From contig NZ_BQHI01000001.1 of assembly GCF_021603585.1 (NCBI RefSeq), forward strand, positions 186,001 to 250,000: a stretch of DNA of 64,000 nucleotides, read 5' to 3'. The position numbers and the translations under genes were made by a program. The notes beneath the pieces are model-generated. The model had not been told where the DNA came from. It saw only the letters and a list, made by a program, of their open reading frames with translations, and made no database searches. How positions within the stretch are numbered: the stretch's first letter is position 1; each line of letters begins with the position of its first letter. This DNA is from Pseudomonas sputi. GTDB lineage: Bacteria; Pseudomonadota; Gammaproteobacteria; Pseudomonadales; Pseudomonadaceae. Below are positions 10,286 through 21,565 of this stretch, one piece after another.

Positions 10286-11744
10286 AACCTTGCGCAGCAG
10301 CCTGACACTGGTGCTGTCGGCGATGATCCTCGCCGGTTGCGCCAACTACAGTGGCCTCGATACCCAGGGCGCCAGCCTCGATGCGAAAACCCTCGAGACC
10401 GGGCAATCGCTCAACGGCGTCACCCTGTCCCAGGCCGCGTGGCCGAAGAGCGACTGGTGGACCAGCCTCGGCGATCCGCAGCTCGACGGCCTGATCCGCG
10501 AAGCCCTCAAAGACAGCCCGGACATGCAGATCGCCGACGCCCGCGCCCATCAGGCCAGCGCCGCCGCGTATGCCGCCGATGCCGAGCGTTATCCGACCCT
10601 CGACGCCAGCGCCGGCATCAGCCGTTCGCGCCTGGCCAAGGATCAGGACCCGCGAGGGCAGGGCGATGCCTACGCCACCGTGCGCAACATCAGCGCCGGT
10701 TTCAATTACAACTTCGACCTGTGGGGCGGTCAGCGTGACGCCTGGGAAGCCGCACTCGGTCAGGCTCGCGCCGCCGAAGTCGACCGTCAGGCCGCGCAAC
10801 TGACCCTCGCCGCCGATGTGGCACGGGCCTACAGCGATCTGGGTCAGGCGCACATCATCTATGACCTGGCCAGCGAAGACCTCAAACGCACCCAGCAGAT
10901 GCTCGACCTGAGCCAGCGTCGTTTGAACTCGGGGATTGACAGCCAGTACCAGTTCCAGCAGACCCAAAGTCTGGAAGCCAGCTCCGAAGCCAGCCTGATC
11001 GACGCCGAAAAACGCCTGAACAGCGCAAAAATTGCTTTGGCCGTGTTGCTCGGCAAGGGCCCGGATCGCGGCAACGAAATCGCCCGACCGAAAGTCCTGC
11101 AAGCCAGCGCCGTGGCATTGCCCTCGGTGCTGCCGGCCGAACTGTTGGGCCGTCGCCCGGATCTGGTCGCCGCGCGCTGGCGTGTCGAGGCGGCGAGCAA
11201 GGACATCGATTCGGCCAAGACCCGCTTTTATCCCAACCTGAACCTGTCGGCCTCCGCCGGTGCCGAATCCCTGTTGGGAGACGCGATGTTCGGTTCCGCC
11301 AGTCGCTTCTTCAACATTGCCCCGACGATTTCGGTGCCGATCTTCGATGGCGGACGCCTGCGCGCCAACCTCGATGCCCGCGACGCCGATTACGACCTCG
11401 CCGTGGCGCAGTACAACAAAAGCCTGGTGAAAGCCCTGGGCGATGTCAGCGACACGATCAACCAGTTGCGTGACATCGGCCGGCAGATCGGCGCCCAGCA
11501 GCACGCGACCGAGATTGCCCAGGACTCTTACAACACCGTCGTCCAGCGTTACGGTTCCGGCATCGGCAACTACCTGGACGTGCTCAGCATCGAGCAGCAA
11601 TTGCTGCAGGCCCAGCGTCAGCTGGCCAACCTGAATGCCGAGCAGATCGACCTGTCGATTCAACTGATGCAAGCGCTGGGCGGCGGCTTCCAGGGGCAAA
11701 CCCTGACCGCAGCCAACGCCACCCCAGCCACGCCGCACAACTAA
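10275..11744 (+). CDS. Outer-membrane efflux lipoprotein, NodT/OprM family
   Basis: A 489-residue TolC-type outer-membrane factor. The ATG at 10275 is preferred over the GTG at 10266 because TTAGGTGA sits at proper spacing before it. The signal peptide ends in a lipobox, LILAGCAN, so the protein is probably acylated. Two repeats of the outer efflux protein fold follow, with characteristic FNYNFDLWGGQRDAWEAA, LGRRPDLVAARW, ISVPIFDGGRLRANL and YGSGIGNYLDVLSIEQQLL. It overlaps the end of marR and precedes emrA by 15 bp, so it supplies the exit duct of this tripartite pump. Confidence 0.92.
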   Translation: MSGKTLRSSLTLVLSAMILAGCANYSGLDTQGASLDAKTLETGQSLNGVTLSQAAWPKSDWWTSLGDPQLDGLIREALKDSPDMQIADARAHQASAAAYAADAERYPTLDASAGISRSRLAKDQDPRGQGDAYATVRNISAGFNYNFDLWGGQRDAWEAALGQARAAEVDRQAAQLTLAADVARAYSDLGQAHIIYDLASEDLKRTQQMLDLSQRRLNSGIDSQYQFQQTQSLEASSEASLIDAEKRLNSAKIALAVLLGKGPDRGNEIARPKVLQASAVALPSVLPAELLGRRPDLVAARWRVEAASKDIDSAKTRFYPNLNLSASAGAESLLGDAMFGSASRFFNIAPTISVPIFDGGRLRANLDARDADYDLAVAQYNKSLVKALGDVSDTINQLRDIGRQIGAQQHATEIAQDSYNTVVQRYGSGIGNYLDVLSIEQQLLQAQRQLANLNAEQIDLSIQLMQALGGGFQGQTLTAANATPATPHN

Positions 11745-11759
11745 TTCAAGGTACTTGTC

Positions 11760-12962
11760 ATGGCCACTGCCGAAAACACACAAGCTCAAGACAACGCCCA
11801 GGACACTGGCAATCCGCGCAAACGCAAGATGATGCTGCTGGTGCTGGCCGTTGTGGTTGCCCTCGCCGGTGCCGGTGTCTGGGCGTATCACGAATTCATC
11901 GGGCGCTGGAGCGAAAGCACCGACGACGCCTACGTCAACGGCAACGTGGTGGAAATCACCCCGCTGGTGACCGGCACCGTGGTCAGCATTGGCGCCGACG
12001 ATGGCGATCTGGTGCATGAAGGCCAGGTGCTGATCAACTTCGACCCGAACGACGCCGAAGTCGGCTTGCAAAGTGCCAAGGCCAATCTGGCCCGCACCGT
12101 GCGTCAAGTTCGCGGTTTGTACAGCAACGTCGACGGCATGAAGGCCCAGGTCAATGCGCAACAGGCCGAAGTGCAGAAAGCCCAGGACAACTTCAACCGG
12201 CGGAAAAATCTCGCGGCCGGCGGGGCGATTTCCCAGGAAGAACTGTCCCACGCCCGCGATGACCTGACCTCGGCACAGAACGCCCTGGCCAGCGCCCGGC
12301 AGCAGCTGAAAACCACCAGCGCGCTGGTCGATGACACCGTGGTCTCCTCGCACCCGGACGTGATGGCCGCCGCCGCGCAACTGCGTCAGGCCTACCTGAC
12401 CAACGCGCGCAGCACCTTGATTGCGCCGGTCACCGGTTACGTCGCCAAACGCACCGTGCAACTCGGCCAGCGTGTGCAGCCGGGCACCGCGCTGATGGCG
12501 GTGATTCCGCTGGATCAGCTGTGGATCGACGCCAACTTCAAGGAAACCCAGCTGCGTGACATGCGCATCGGCCAACCGGTGGAGATCGAGTCGGACATCT
12601 ACGGCAGCGACGTCAAGTTCAACGGCACCGTCGACAGCCTCGGCGCGGGCACCGGCAGCGCGTTCGCCCTGTTGCCGGCGCAGAACGCCACCGGTAACTG
12701 GATCAAGATCGTGCAGCGTGTGCCGGTACGGATTCACGTCAACGCCGAAGAACTGGCCAAACACCCGCTGCGCGTCGGTCTGTCGACCAATGTCGAGGTC
12801 AACCTGCACGACCAGAGCGGCCCGGTACTGGCCCAGCAACCGCCGCAGAAGGCCTCGTTCAGCACCAACGTCTACGACCGCCAATTGGCCGAAGCCGACG
12901 CGATGATCACCCAGTTGATCCACGACAACAGCGCGGCGGTCAGCAAGACCGCGCAACGCTGA
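11760..12962 (+). CDS. emrA: EmrA-like periplasmic adaptor (membrane fusion protein)
   Basis: A 400-residue HlyD/EmrA-type adaptor linking the inner-membrane pump to the outer-membrane duct. A short cytoplasmic N-terminus with RKRK is followed by one membrane helix (residues ~22-42, MMLLVLAVVVALAGAGVWAY). The lipoyl half-motifs are STDDAYVNGNVVEITPLVTGTV and STLIAPVTGYVAKRTVQLGQ, separated by a long alpha-helical coiled-coil hairpin (residues ~95-215). A beta-barrel domain (LWIDANFKETQLRDMRIGQPVEIE) follows. Partner genes on both sides confirm the role; the transported compound is unknown. Confidence 0.92.
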   Translation: MATAENTQAQDNAQDTGNPRKRKMMLLVLAVVVALAGAGVWAYHEFIGRWSESTDDAYVNGNVVEITPLVTGTVVSIGADDGDLVHEGQVLINFDPNDAEVGLQSAKANLARTVRQVRGLYSNVDGMKAQVNAQQAEVQKAQDNFNRRKNLAAGGAISQEELSHARDDLTSAQNALASARQQLKTTSALVDDTVVSSHPDVMAAAAQLRQAYLTNARSTLIAPVTGYVAKRTVQLGQRVQPGTALMAVIPLDQLWIDANFKETQLRDMRIGQPVEIESDIYGSDVKFNGTVDSLGAGTGSAFALLPAQNATGNWIKIVQRVPVRIHVNAEELAKHPLRVGLSTNVEVNLHDQSGPVLAQQPPQKASFSTNVYDRQLAEADAMITQLIHDNSAAVSKTAQR

Positions 12963-12977
12963 TTCGCCAATCCCTTC

Positions 12978-13001
12978 GCCGCGCCCCGTAAGGGGTGCGG
13001 C
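12978..13001 (+). other. Intra-operon hairpin between emrA and emrB
   Basis: GCCGCGCCCC, a GTAA tetraloop and GGGGTGCGGC form a 10-position stem with one G/T pair. No T-run follows, so it is not a classical terminator. It could stabilise or process the mRNA and set the emrA:emrB ratio (inference). Confidence 0.5.
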
Positions 13002-13043
13002 GCTCGTCCCCGCTGTAAAAAAATCGGCTCCAAAGGATTCGCG

Positions 13044-14573
13044 ATGAGCAATAACGCCTCTTTTTCGCCGCCCAGCCTGTTGCTCAGCACCATCGGCCTG
13101 TCGCTGGCGACCTTCATGCAGGTGCTCGACACCACTATCGCCAACGTGGCGTTGCCGACCATTTCCGGCAACCTCGGCGTGAGTTCGGAGCAGGGCACCT
13201 GGGTCATCACCTCGTTTGCCGTGAGCAATGCTATTGCGCTGCCGCTCACCGGCTGGCTGAGCCGTCGCTTCGGCGAGGTAAAGCTGTTTCTGTGGGCGAC
13301 CATCCTGTTTGTCCTGGCTTCGTTCCTCTGCGGTATTTCCACGTCGATGCCGGAACTGATCGGTTTCCGCGTGCTGCAAGGTCTGGTGGCCGGGCCGTTG
13401 TACCCGATGACCCAGACGCTGCTGATCGCGGTGTATCCGCCGGCGAGGCGGGGCATGGCCCTGGCGTTGCTGGCGATGGTCACGGTGGTGGCGCCGATTG
13501 CCGGGCCGATCCTCGGCGGCTGGATCACTGACAGTTACAGCTGGCCGTGGATCTTCTTCATCAACGTGCCGATCGGGATTTTCGCGGTGATGGTGGTGCG
13601 CCAGCAACTGGCCAAGCGCCCGGTGGTCACCAGCCATCAGCCGATGGATTACGTCGGGCTGATCACGCTGATCATCGGCGTGGGCGCATTGCAGGTGATC
13701 CTCGACAAGGGCAATGACCTGGACTGGTTCGAGTCGAACTTCATCATCATCGGCGCGGCGATTTCGGTAATCGCGCTGGCGGTGTTCGTGATCTGGGAAA
13801 TGACCGACCAACATCCGGTGGTCAACCTGCGGCTGTTTGCCTATCGCAACTTCCGCATCGGCACGCTGGTGCTGGTGTTGGGGTACGCTGGGTTCTTCGG
13901 CATCAACCTGATCCTGCCGCAATGGCTGCAGACCCAGATGGGTTACACCGCGACCTGGGCCGGGCTGGCGGTGGCGCCGATCGGCATTCTGCCGGTGTTG
14001 CTGTCGCCGTTTGTCGGCAAGTACGCCCACAAGTTCGACCTGCGCCTGCTGGCCGGGCTGGCGTTTCTGGCAATCGGCCTGAGCTGCTTCATGCGCGCCG
14101 AGTTCACCAACGAAGTGGACTTCCAGCACATCGCCCTGGTGCAGCTGTTCATGGGGATTGGGGTGGCGCTGTTCTTCATGCCGACCCTGAGCATTCTGAT
14201 GTCGGACTTGCCGCCGAGCCAGATTGCCGATGGCGCCGGTCTGGCGACTTTCTTGCGGACATTGGGCGGCAGTTTTGCGGCGTCGTTGACTACGTGGATC
14301 TGGATTCGCCGGGCGGATCAGCATCATGCCTATATGAGCGAGAGCATCAGCACCTTCGAACCAGCGACTCGCGAGACCTTGCATTCGCTGGGTGGCGCGA
14401 GCCAATCGGCCTATGCGCAGATGGATCAGATCCTCACCAGTCAGGCGTACATGCTCTCCACCGTGGATTACTTCACGCTGTTGGGCTGGGGGTTCATGGG
14501 GTTGATTCTGATTGTGTGGCTGGCGAAACCGCCGTTTGCTGCCAAGGCAGGCCCGGCCGCCAGCGGTCACTAA
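13044..14573 (+). CDS. emrB: EmrB/QacA-type drug:proton antiporter (MFS, DHA2, 14 TM)
   Basis: A 509-residue inner-membrane major-facilitator transporter with about 14 hydrophobic helices. The DHA2 signatures are present: motif D1-like FMQVLDTTIANVALPTISG in the first helix, motif A-like WLSRRFGEVKLF, and motif C-like MVTVVAPIAGPILGGWITD in helix 5. It uses the proton gradient to push amphipathic drugs through EmrA and the outer-membrane lipoprotein encoded upstream. It is the last gene of the operon; a composite palindromic repeat follows nine bases after the stop. Confidence 0.93.
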   Translation: MSNNASFSPPSLLLSTIGLSLATFMQVLDTTIANVALPTISGNLGVSSEQGTWVITSFAVSNAIALPLTGWLSRRFGEVKLFLWATILFVLASFLCGISTSMPELIGFRVLQGLVAGPLYPMTQTLLIAVYPPARRGMALALLAMVTVVAPIAGPILGGWITDSYSWPWIFFINVPIGIFAVMVVRQQLAKRPVVTSHQPMDYVGLITLIIGVGALQVILDKGNDLDWFESNFIIIGAAISVIALAVFVIWEMTDQHPVVNLRLFAYRNFRIGTLVLVLGYAGFFGINLILPQWLQTQMGYTATWAGLAVAPIGILPVLLSPFVGKYAHKFDLRLLAGLAFLAIGLSCFMRAEFTNEVDFQHIALVQLFMGIGVALFFMPTLSILMSDLPPSQIADGAGLATFLRTLGGSFAASLTTWIWIRRADQHHAYMSESISTFEPATRETLHSLGGASQSAYAQMDQILTSQAYMLSTVDYFTLLGWGFMGLILIVWLAKPPFAAKAGPAASGH

Positions 14574-14581
14574 CTTTGCCA

Positions 14582-14707
14582 GATCGTTCCCACGTCGAGG
14601 CGTTGAACCGTCCGCGTGGGAATGCAGCCCGGGACGCTCCACGTCCCATGCCGAAGCGGACGCGGAGCGTCCATTGAGGCGTTCCCACGCAGAGCGTGGG
14701 AACGATC
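14582..14707. repeat. 126-bp composite palindromic repeat, copy B
   Basis: Bounded by GATCGTTCCCACG and CGTGGGAACGATC, with the same length and inner hairpins (GGGACGCTCCACGTCCC, GGACGCGGAGCGTCC) as the copy at 9560. Here the long-apex hairpin (GTCGAGGCGTTGAACCGTC) is the first and the short one the last, the reverse of copy A. Together the copies bracket the marR-emrAB operon. Confidence 0.85.
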
Positions 14708-14725
14708 ACCTAAGTCAGGGAACGA

Positions 14726-15481
14726 TCAGACGGTGGCGGGGGCGGGCAGTGCCGGCGGCGGGGCAAAGTCAAACGGCGCCAACGCAAACCCGTTCTCATC
14801 CACCTGCAACGCCCAACCCTGACGATCCCAATCCCCCAGCACAATCCGCTTCGCTGCCTGATCGCCGATCTGCAACTTGTGGATGGCCGGGCGATGGGTG
14901 TGCCCGTGAACCAGGGTTTTCACCCGGTATTCCTGCATGATCCGCGGGATTTCCTCTGGCGTGACATCAACGATGTCATTGGCCTTCATCCGCGTCTGCG
15001 CCCGGCTTTCGCTGCGCAGCTTGCGCGCAAGCTTGTACCGGGTGCGCAAGGGCAGGTTGCGCAGGATGAACAGGCTGAGCGGGTTGCGCAGATAGCGGCG
15101 CAGCTTCATGTAGGATTCGTCGCGGGTGCACAGGCTGTCGCCGTGCATCAGCAATACCGGTTCGTTGTAAAACTGCACGACACTCGGGTCCTTCAACAGC
15201 GTGCAGCCGGCCTGCTTGCAGAAGGCCTTGCCGAGCATGAAGTCGCGATTGCCGTGCATCAGAAAAATGGCCGTGCCGCTGTCGCTGAGTTCGCGCAGGG
15301 CCTGGCAGATGGAACGCTGGAAGGGGGTCATGGCGTCGTCGCCAATCCACGCCTCGAAGAAGTCGCCCAGAATGTACAACGCACTCGCCGAGCGGGCGCG
15401 TCCGGCGAGCAAATCCAGAAACGCCCGGGTAATGTCCGGGCGCTCCTCTTCCAGATGCAAGTCTGAAATCAGCAATATCAC
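14726..15481 (-). CDS. lpxH: UDP-2,3-diacylglucosamine diphosphatase
   Basis: A 251-residue peripheral membrane metallophosphoesterase that hydrolyses UDP-2,3-diacylglucosamine to lipid X in lipid A synthesis. The calcineurin-like metal motifs are [11 protein letters not shown] (D-x-H), [12 protein letters not shown] (GDxxE), MHGNRDFM (GNRD), LLMHGDSL and [12 protein letters not shown]. The GTG start at 15481 overlaps the stop of ppiB (GTGA), so the two genes are translated together, the usual ppiB-lpxH order in pseudomonads. Confidence 0.95.
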   Translation of the reverse strand: MILLISDLHLEEERPDITRAFLDLLAGRARSASALYILGDFFEAWIGDDAMTPFQRSICQALRELSDSGTAIFLMHGNRDFMLGKAFCKQAGCTLLKDPSVVQFYNEPVLLMHGDSLCTRDESYMKLRRYLRNPLSLFILRNLPLRTRYKLARKLRSESRAQTRMKANDIVDVTPEEIPRIMQEYRVKTLVHGHTHRPAIHKLQIGDQAAKRIVLGDWDRQGWALQVDENGFALAPFDFAPPPALPAPATV

Positions 15482-15984
15482 GCTTCGATGATCTCGGCTT
15501 TCTCGATGATCACGTCGTCTGCGGGTACGTCCTGGTGGCCTGCCTTGGACGTGGTGGAAACGCCTTCGATCTTGTCGACAACGTCGGTGCCTGCAACCAC
15601 TTTACCGAACACGGCATAACCCCAGCCCTGAGCGGTCTTGGCGGTGTGGTTCAGGAAGCTGTTGTCGGAGGCGTTGATGAAGAACTGCGCCGAAGCCGAA
15701 TGCGGGTCCATGGTACGGGCCATGGCGATGGTGTATTTGTCGTTCTTCAGACCGTTGTCGGCTTCGTTCTGGATGCTTGGGCTCTTGTCTTTCTTTTCTT
15801 TCATGCCTGGCTCGAAACCGCCGCCCTGGATCATGAAGCCTTTGATGACGCGGTGGAACACGACGTTCTCGTAGTGACCTTTCTTGACGTATTCGATGAA
15901 GTTGGCAGTGGTGACAGGCGCCTTTTCAGCGTTCAGTTCGATGACGATGTCACCGAAGTTGGTGGTCAATTTAACTTGAGTCAT
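15478..15984 (-). CDS. ppiB: Peptidyl-prolyl cis-trans isomerase B (cyclophilin)
   Basis: A 168-residue cytoplasmic cyclophilin without signal peptide, so PpiB rather than PpiA. Active-site segments include [20 protein letters not shown] (with the catalytic Arg of FHRV), [13 protein letters not shown] and [17 protein letters not shown]. It catalyses proline isomerisation during folding. It lies immediately upstream of lpxH and divergently from glnS across a 250-bp gap. Confidence 0.95.
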   Translation of the reverse strand: MTQVKLTTNFGDIVIELNAEKAPVTTANFIEYVKKGHYENVVFHRVIKGFMIQGGGFEPGMKEKKDKSPSIQNEADNGLKNDKYTIAMARTMDPHSASAQFFINASDNSFLNHTAKTAQGWGYAVFGKVVAGTDVVDKIEGVSTTSKAGHQDVPADDVIIEKAEIIEA

Positions 15985-16234
15985 GATCGATGCTCTTTAT
16001 AAGGAATTCGTGGGTATTGGGACATTTCGGCCCCGTACCGGTTCAGCCCGTGAGGGCCAAGGTGCGCAGTTTAGCGTGACAGGCGCGAATTTCGAGGCTG
16101 TTTTTCAAAACCCGGCGATTAAATGCATTCCTTTTAAGCCCTGCTCTGTCAGGGGCTTGACAGCATCGGCTATGATAGCGGCTTTGTTTTGTCAGGCCCG
16201 TGTCCCGGCCGCGCACTGTACGTTCAAGGATCCT

Positions 16235-17935
<1,701 letters not shown>

Positions 17936-17955
17936 TCAAGTCTCAAGGAAACACC

Positions 17956-19338
17956 GTGCTTACGATCTACAACACGCTCACCAAGAGCAAAGAAGTCTTC
18001 AAGCCGCTGGATGGCAACAAGGTGCGCATGTACGTCTGCGGGATGACCGTGTACGACTACTGCCACCTGGGCCATGGCCGCAGCATGGTCGCGTTCGACC
18101 TGGTGACCCGCTGGTTGCGGTTCAGCGGTTATGACCTGACCTACGTGCGCAACATCACCGACATCGACGACAAGATCATCAACCGGGCCAACGAGAACGG
18201 CGAGTCGTTCGAAGCGTTGACCGAGCGCATGATCGCCGCGATGCACGAAGACGAGGCGCGCCTGAACATCCAGAAGCCGGACATGGAGCCGCGCGCCACG
18301 GATCACATCCCTGGCATGCACGCGATGATCCAGACCCTGATCGACAAGGGTTACGCCTACGCCCCGGGCAATGGCGACGTGTACTACCGCGTCGGCAAGT
18401 TCATGGGCTACGGCAAGCTGTCGCGCAAGAAGATCGAAGACCTGCGCATCGGTGCGCGGATCGAGGTCGACGAAGCCAAGGAAGATCCGCTGGACTTCGT
18501 GCTCTGGAAAGGCGTCAAGCCGGGCGAGCCGAGCTGGGAATCGCCGTGGGGCGCCGGGCGTCCGGGCTGGCACATCGAGTGCTCGGTGATGTCCACCTGC
18601 TGCCTGGGTGAGACGTTCGACATTCATGGCGGCGGCAGCGACCTCGAGTTCCCGCATCACGAAAACGAAATCGCCCAGAGCGAAGCGGCCACCGGCAAGA
18701 CCTACGCCAACGCGTGGATGCATTGCGGCATGATCCGTATCAATGGCGAGAAGATGTCCAAGTCCTTGAACAACTTCTTCACCATTCGCGACGTGCTCGA
18801 CAAGTACCACCCGGAAGTCGTGCGTTACCTGCTGGTGTCGAGCCACTACCGCAGCGCGATCAACTATTCGGAAGACAACCTCAAGGACGCCAAGGGCGCA
18901 CTGGAGCGTTTCTACCACGCGTTGAAAGGCCTGCCGAACGTGGCGCCGGCGGGCGGCGAAGCGTTCGTCGAGCGTTTCACCACGGTGATGAACGACGACT
19001 TCGGCACGCCGGAAGCCTGCGCGGTGCTGTTTGAGATGGTCCGTGAGATCAACCGTCTGCGCGAGAGCGATCTTGATGCCGCGGCCGGTCTGGCGGCGCG
19101 CCTGAAAGAACTGGCCAGCGTGCTCGGTGTGTTGCAGCTTGAAGCCGACGATTTCCTGCAGGCCGGCGCCGAAGGGCGTGTCGATGCCGCCGAAGTCGAG
19201 GCGCTGATTGCTGCACGTCTGGCGGCACGTGCCGGCAAGGACTGGGCCGAATCCGACCGCATCCGCGACCAGCTCACCGCCATGGGCGTGGTGCTGGAAG
19301 ACGGCAAGGGCGGTACGACCTGGCGTCTGGCTGACTGA
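17956..19338 (+). CDS. cysS: Cysteinyl-tRNA synthetase
   Basis: A 460-residue monomeric class I synthetase. The GTG at 17956 is chosen because it follows a CAAGGAAACACC ribosome site and gives the family N-terminus [20 protein letters not shown]; the in-frame ATG upstream overlaps glnS. The HIGH motif is [14 protein letters not shown], and KMSKS is in [13 protein letters not shown]. Zinc ligands are the Cys of [10 protein letters not shown], the Cys of WHIECSVMS, and [11 protein letters not shown]. An intrinsic terminator ends the glnS-cysS unit 20 bp downstream. Confidence 0.97.
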   Translation: MLTIYNTLTKSKEVFKPLDGNKVRMYVCGMTVYDYCHLGHGRSMVAFDLVTRWLRFSGYDLTYVRNITDIDDKIINRANENGESFEALTERMIAAMHEDEARLNIQKPDMEPRATDHIPGMHAMIQTLIDKGYAYAPGNGDVYYRVGKFMGYGKLSRKKIEDLRIGARIEVDEAKEDPLDFVLWKGVKPGEPSWESPWGAGRPGWHIECSVMSTCCLGETFDIHGGGSDLEFPHHENEIAQSEAATGKTYANAWMHCGMIRINGEKMSKSLNNFFTIRDVLDKYHPEVVRYLLVSSHYRSAINYSEDNLKDAKGALERFYHALKGLPNVAPAGGEAFVERFTTVMNDDFGTPEACAVLFEMVREINRLRESDLDAAAGLAARLKELASVLGVLQLEADDFLQAGAEGRVDAAEVEALIAARLAARAGKDWAESDRIRDQLTAMGVVLEDGKGGTTWRLAD

Positions 19339-19359
19339 TCGCTGCGTCTGTTGCAAACA

Positions 19360-19388
19360 AAACCCGCCTTGTGCGGGTTTTTGTTTTT
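19360..19388 (+). terminator. Intrinsic terminator of glnS-cysS
   Basis: AAACCCGC, a CTTGT loop and GCGGGTTT, followed by TTGTTTTT. This is a strong GC stem with a T-rich tail, 22 bases after the cysS stop. Confidence 0.85.
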
Positions 19389-19398
19389 CTGCTGGTTG

Positions 19399-19444
19399 GA
19401 TCATTCCCACGCAGACGGTTCGACGCCTCGACGTGGGAACGATC
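19399..19444. repeat. 46-bp palindromic repeat with long apex
   Basis: GATCATTCCCACG and CGTGGGAACGATC arms enclose CAGACGGTTCGACGCCTCGA. This is the isolated long-apex hairpin seen at one end of each composite repeat (9560-9685, 14582-14707), and it lies between the cysS terminator and the sigma-54 activator gene. Confidence 0.8.
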
Positions 19445-19489
19445 TAATATGCAGGCCTCTTTTTTCGACCTGACCCGCTAGGGGGGCGC

Positions 19490-21355
19490 TCAGTTCTCAA
19501 GTTGCCGCAACCGCTTGTAGAGGGTATTGCGGCTTACCCCCAGCCGTCGCGCCAGGTGGGAAATATTGCCCCCGGCCAACTGCAACTCCCGGTTCAACGC
19601 CTCGGCATCGTTCAGGTCGATGCCCAACGGCTCGGCCACTTCCACCGGCTCCATCTCCAGATCGACGAAGAAATCGTCCGGCAAATGCTCGGGCCGAATC
19701 GGTTGTTCCTCGGCCATCGCCAGCGCTACCTGCATCACACTGCTGACCTGACGCAGATTGCCCGGCCACGGATGCCGTTCGAACAGCTCCAGCACTTCAC
19801 GACTCAATCCCGCCCACTGCGACGGCTCGCGATGTTGTTCCCACAGGCGTTTGAACAGCGCCTGCTTGTCGCTGCGCTCGCGAAGGGGGGGCAATTCGAG
19901 CGTCAGGCCACCGATGCGGTAGTACAAATCTTCGCGAAAGCGCCCCAGTTGCACCTGTTCCCGGAGCGAGCGGTTGGTGGCGGAGATGATCCGCAGGTCT
20001 ACCGGGAACAGCTCGCTGCTGCCCACCGGTTGCACGCAGCGCTCCTGCAACACGCGCAACAGGCGGGCCTGGGTTGGCAGCGGCATGTCGCCGATCTCGT
20101 CGAGGAACAGGGTGCCTTTGTCGGCCTTGCGGATCAGGCCGATGCTGCCTTTCTGGTTGGCGCCGGTGAACGCGCCTTTCTCATAGCCGAACAGCTCGGA
20201 CTCCACCAGTTCGGCGGGGATCGCCGCGCAGTTGACGGCGATGAACGCCTGTTTGCTGCGGGAGCTGGCCTGGTGCAGGGCCTTGACGAAGACCTCCTTG
20301 CCAACCCCGGTTTCGCCGTGAATCAGCAACGGAATGTCCTTTTCCAGCAGGCGTTCGGCCTGGCGCACGGCTTTTTCCACACGGCTGTCGCCGAAGTGCA
20401 AAGTGCTCAGGCTGATGGCCGTGGGTGCGGCGACTTTCGGTTCGATGGTTCTGGTTTCGGCGGCTCTGGTTTCAGTGAAGACTCGCGCCTGAATCGGCGC
20501 CTGTTTAGGTCGCTTCAACAAACACTGGAACCGATTGCGCCCGGAAGTCTGCAAGGCAAACGGCAAACCGTCCGGCTGATTGATCAACTCCAGCAACGAC
20601 ACCTTGAACAGACTTTCAACACTGACCCGCGACAACCGCACACCCAGCAGATTGTCGGCCCGGCGATTGGCCGACAGCACCTGACCGCTCTCATCAAAGA
20701 TCAGCAGCCCGGCCCACTGGCTGTCGAGGTTGTTCAACCCGGTGTTGAAGGTCAGTTGAAAATGCTGGCCATGGAACAGGTTGAGGATCAGCCGGTTCTC
20801 CACGGTCTGGCTCATCATCTTGACCATGCCGAGGGTGTGCGAGGGCGGCAGGTAGCTGTCACTGGACACATCGAGCACGGCGATGACCTTGCGCTCGGCA
20901 TCGAAAATCGGCGCGGCGGAACCGGTCATGAAGCGGTTGGCCTTGAGAAAGTGCTCATCGTGTTCGATGTGCACCGCCTGCTCACAGGCCAGCGCAGTCC
21001 CGATGGCATTGGTGCCGCTGGCGCGTTCGATCCAACTGGCGCCGGCCTGAAAACCGCGCGCCAGGTTCGGCTCGATGAAACGCTGGGTGCCCCAGGACGT
21101 CAGCACCTGGCCCTGATTGTCGGCCAGCATGATCAGGCAGTTGGAATTGCTCAGGATGTTTTCGTAATACGGCAGCACTTCCTGATGGGTGGTCTGCACC
21201 AGCGATTGATGGCGCTCGAGCAACTGCGCGATGCCGGCGGCGGGCAACTGATCGAAGGCCGGGGCGCTCTGGTGATTGAGACCGAAGGCGCGGCAACGGG
21301 ACCAGGAGTCCTGAACGATCGCATCGTGGGAAAGCGGCGGGGCAGGTGCGGCCAT
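19490..21355 (-). CDS. Sigma-54-dependent activator (GAF - AAA+ - Fis HTH), AcoR-like
   Basis: A 621-residue enhancer-binding protein. Residues ~60-200 form a GAF-type sensory domain with the AcoR-like ERASGTNAIGTAL. A PAS-like linker follows (~210-280). The AAA+ domain has Walker A HGETGVGKE (346-354), the sigma-54 contact loop GAFTGA (394-399) and Walker B GTLFLDEIGD (414-423). A Fis-type helix-turn-helix closes the protein (ISHLARRLGVSRNTLYKRL). It is divergent from the glycerol-type ABC operon, whose upstream region carries a -24/-12 promoter and six TGTTCA repeats, so it is the likely activator of that operon. The effector is unknown; a glycerol-related or alcohol-like ligand is inferred only from context. 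Confidence 0.88.
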   Translation of the reverse strand: MAAPAPPLSHDAIVQDSWSRCRAFGLNHQSAPAFDQLPAAGIAQLLERHQSLVQTTHQEVLPYYENILSNSNCLIMLADNQGQVLTSWGTQRFIEPNLARGFQAGASWIERASGTNAIGTALACEQAVHIEHDEHFLKANRFMTGSAAPIFDAERKVIAVLDVSSDSYLPPSHTLGMVKMMSQTVENRLILNLFHGQHFQLTFNTGLNNLDSQWAGLLIFDESGQVLSANRRADNLLGVRLSRVSVESLFKVSLLELINQPDGLPFALQTSGRNRFQCLLKRPKQAPIQARVFTETRAAETRTIEPKVAAPTAISLSTLHFGDSRVEKAVRQAERLLEKDIPLLIHGETGVGKEVFVKALHQASSRSKQAFIAVNCAAIPAELVESELFGYEKGAFTGANQKGSIGLIRKADKGTLFLDEIGDMPLPTQARLLRVLQERCVQPVGSSELFPVDLRIISATNRSLREQVQLGRFREDLYYRIGGLTLELPPLRERSDKQALFKRLWEQHREPSQWAGLSREVLELFERHPWPGNLRQVSSVMQVALAMAEEQPIRPEHLPDDFFVDLEMEPVEVAEPLGIDLNDAEALNRELQLAGGNISHLARRLGVSRNTLYKRLRQLEN

Positions 21356-21431
21356 GATCGGCAGTCTCTGAAGGGTGCTTTGTTGTTTTTGTTATGGCTC
21401 GTTCGACGAGCAAAAAGCATCCCTAGAGTGT

Positions 21432-21501
21432 TGTTCACTATTGTTCATTGTCAATCGCCAGACTGTTCAATTGTTCAGTCGCAACTGTTCATTTGTGTTC
21501 A
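21432..21501 (+). promoter_or_regulatory. Six TGTTCA repeats: candidate enhancer sites of the sigma-54 activator
   Basis: TGTTCA begins at 21432, 21442, 21464, 21472, 21486 and 21496, with spacings of 10, 22, 8, 14 and 10. The cluster ends 64 bases before the -24 box at 21566, in the usual range for upstream activating sequences of enhancer-binding proteins. Confidence 0.55.
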
Positions 21502-21565
21502 GCTACGAACCACGGTTTGCCTGGCTCGCAGCGAATTTGGCGGTAAATCAACAGCTTGCCGTTTC

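Noticed and set aside
10248-14642. 1464-codon open frame antisense to the marR-emrAB operon, and similar very long antisense frames at 5699-9637 and 35768-38860
   Set aside because: They mirror well-supported genes on the plus strand, have low-complexity His/Gln/Arg-rich translations and no domain text. High GC third positions explain the absence of stops.
16157-16176. TTGACA and TATGAT upstream of glnS
   Set aside because: The spacer is only eight bases, too short for one sigma-70 promoter. The TATGAT may still be a -10 box with another -35, but no good match was found.
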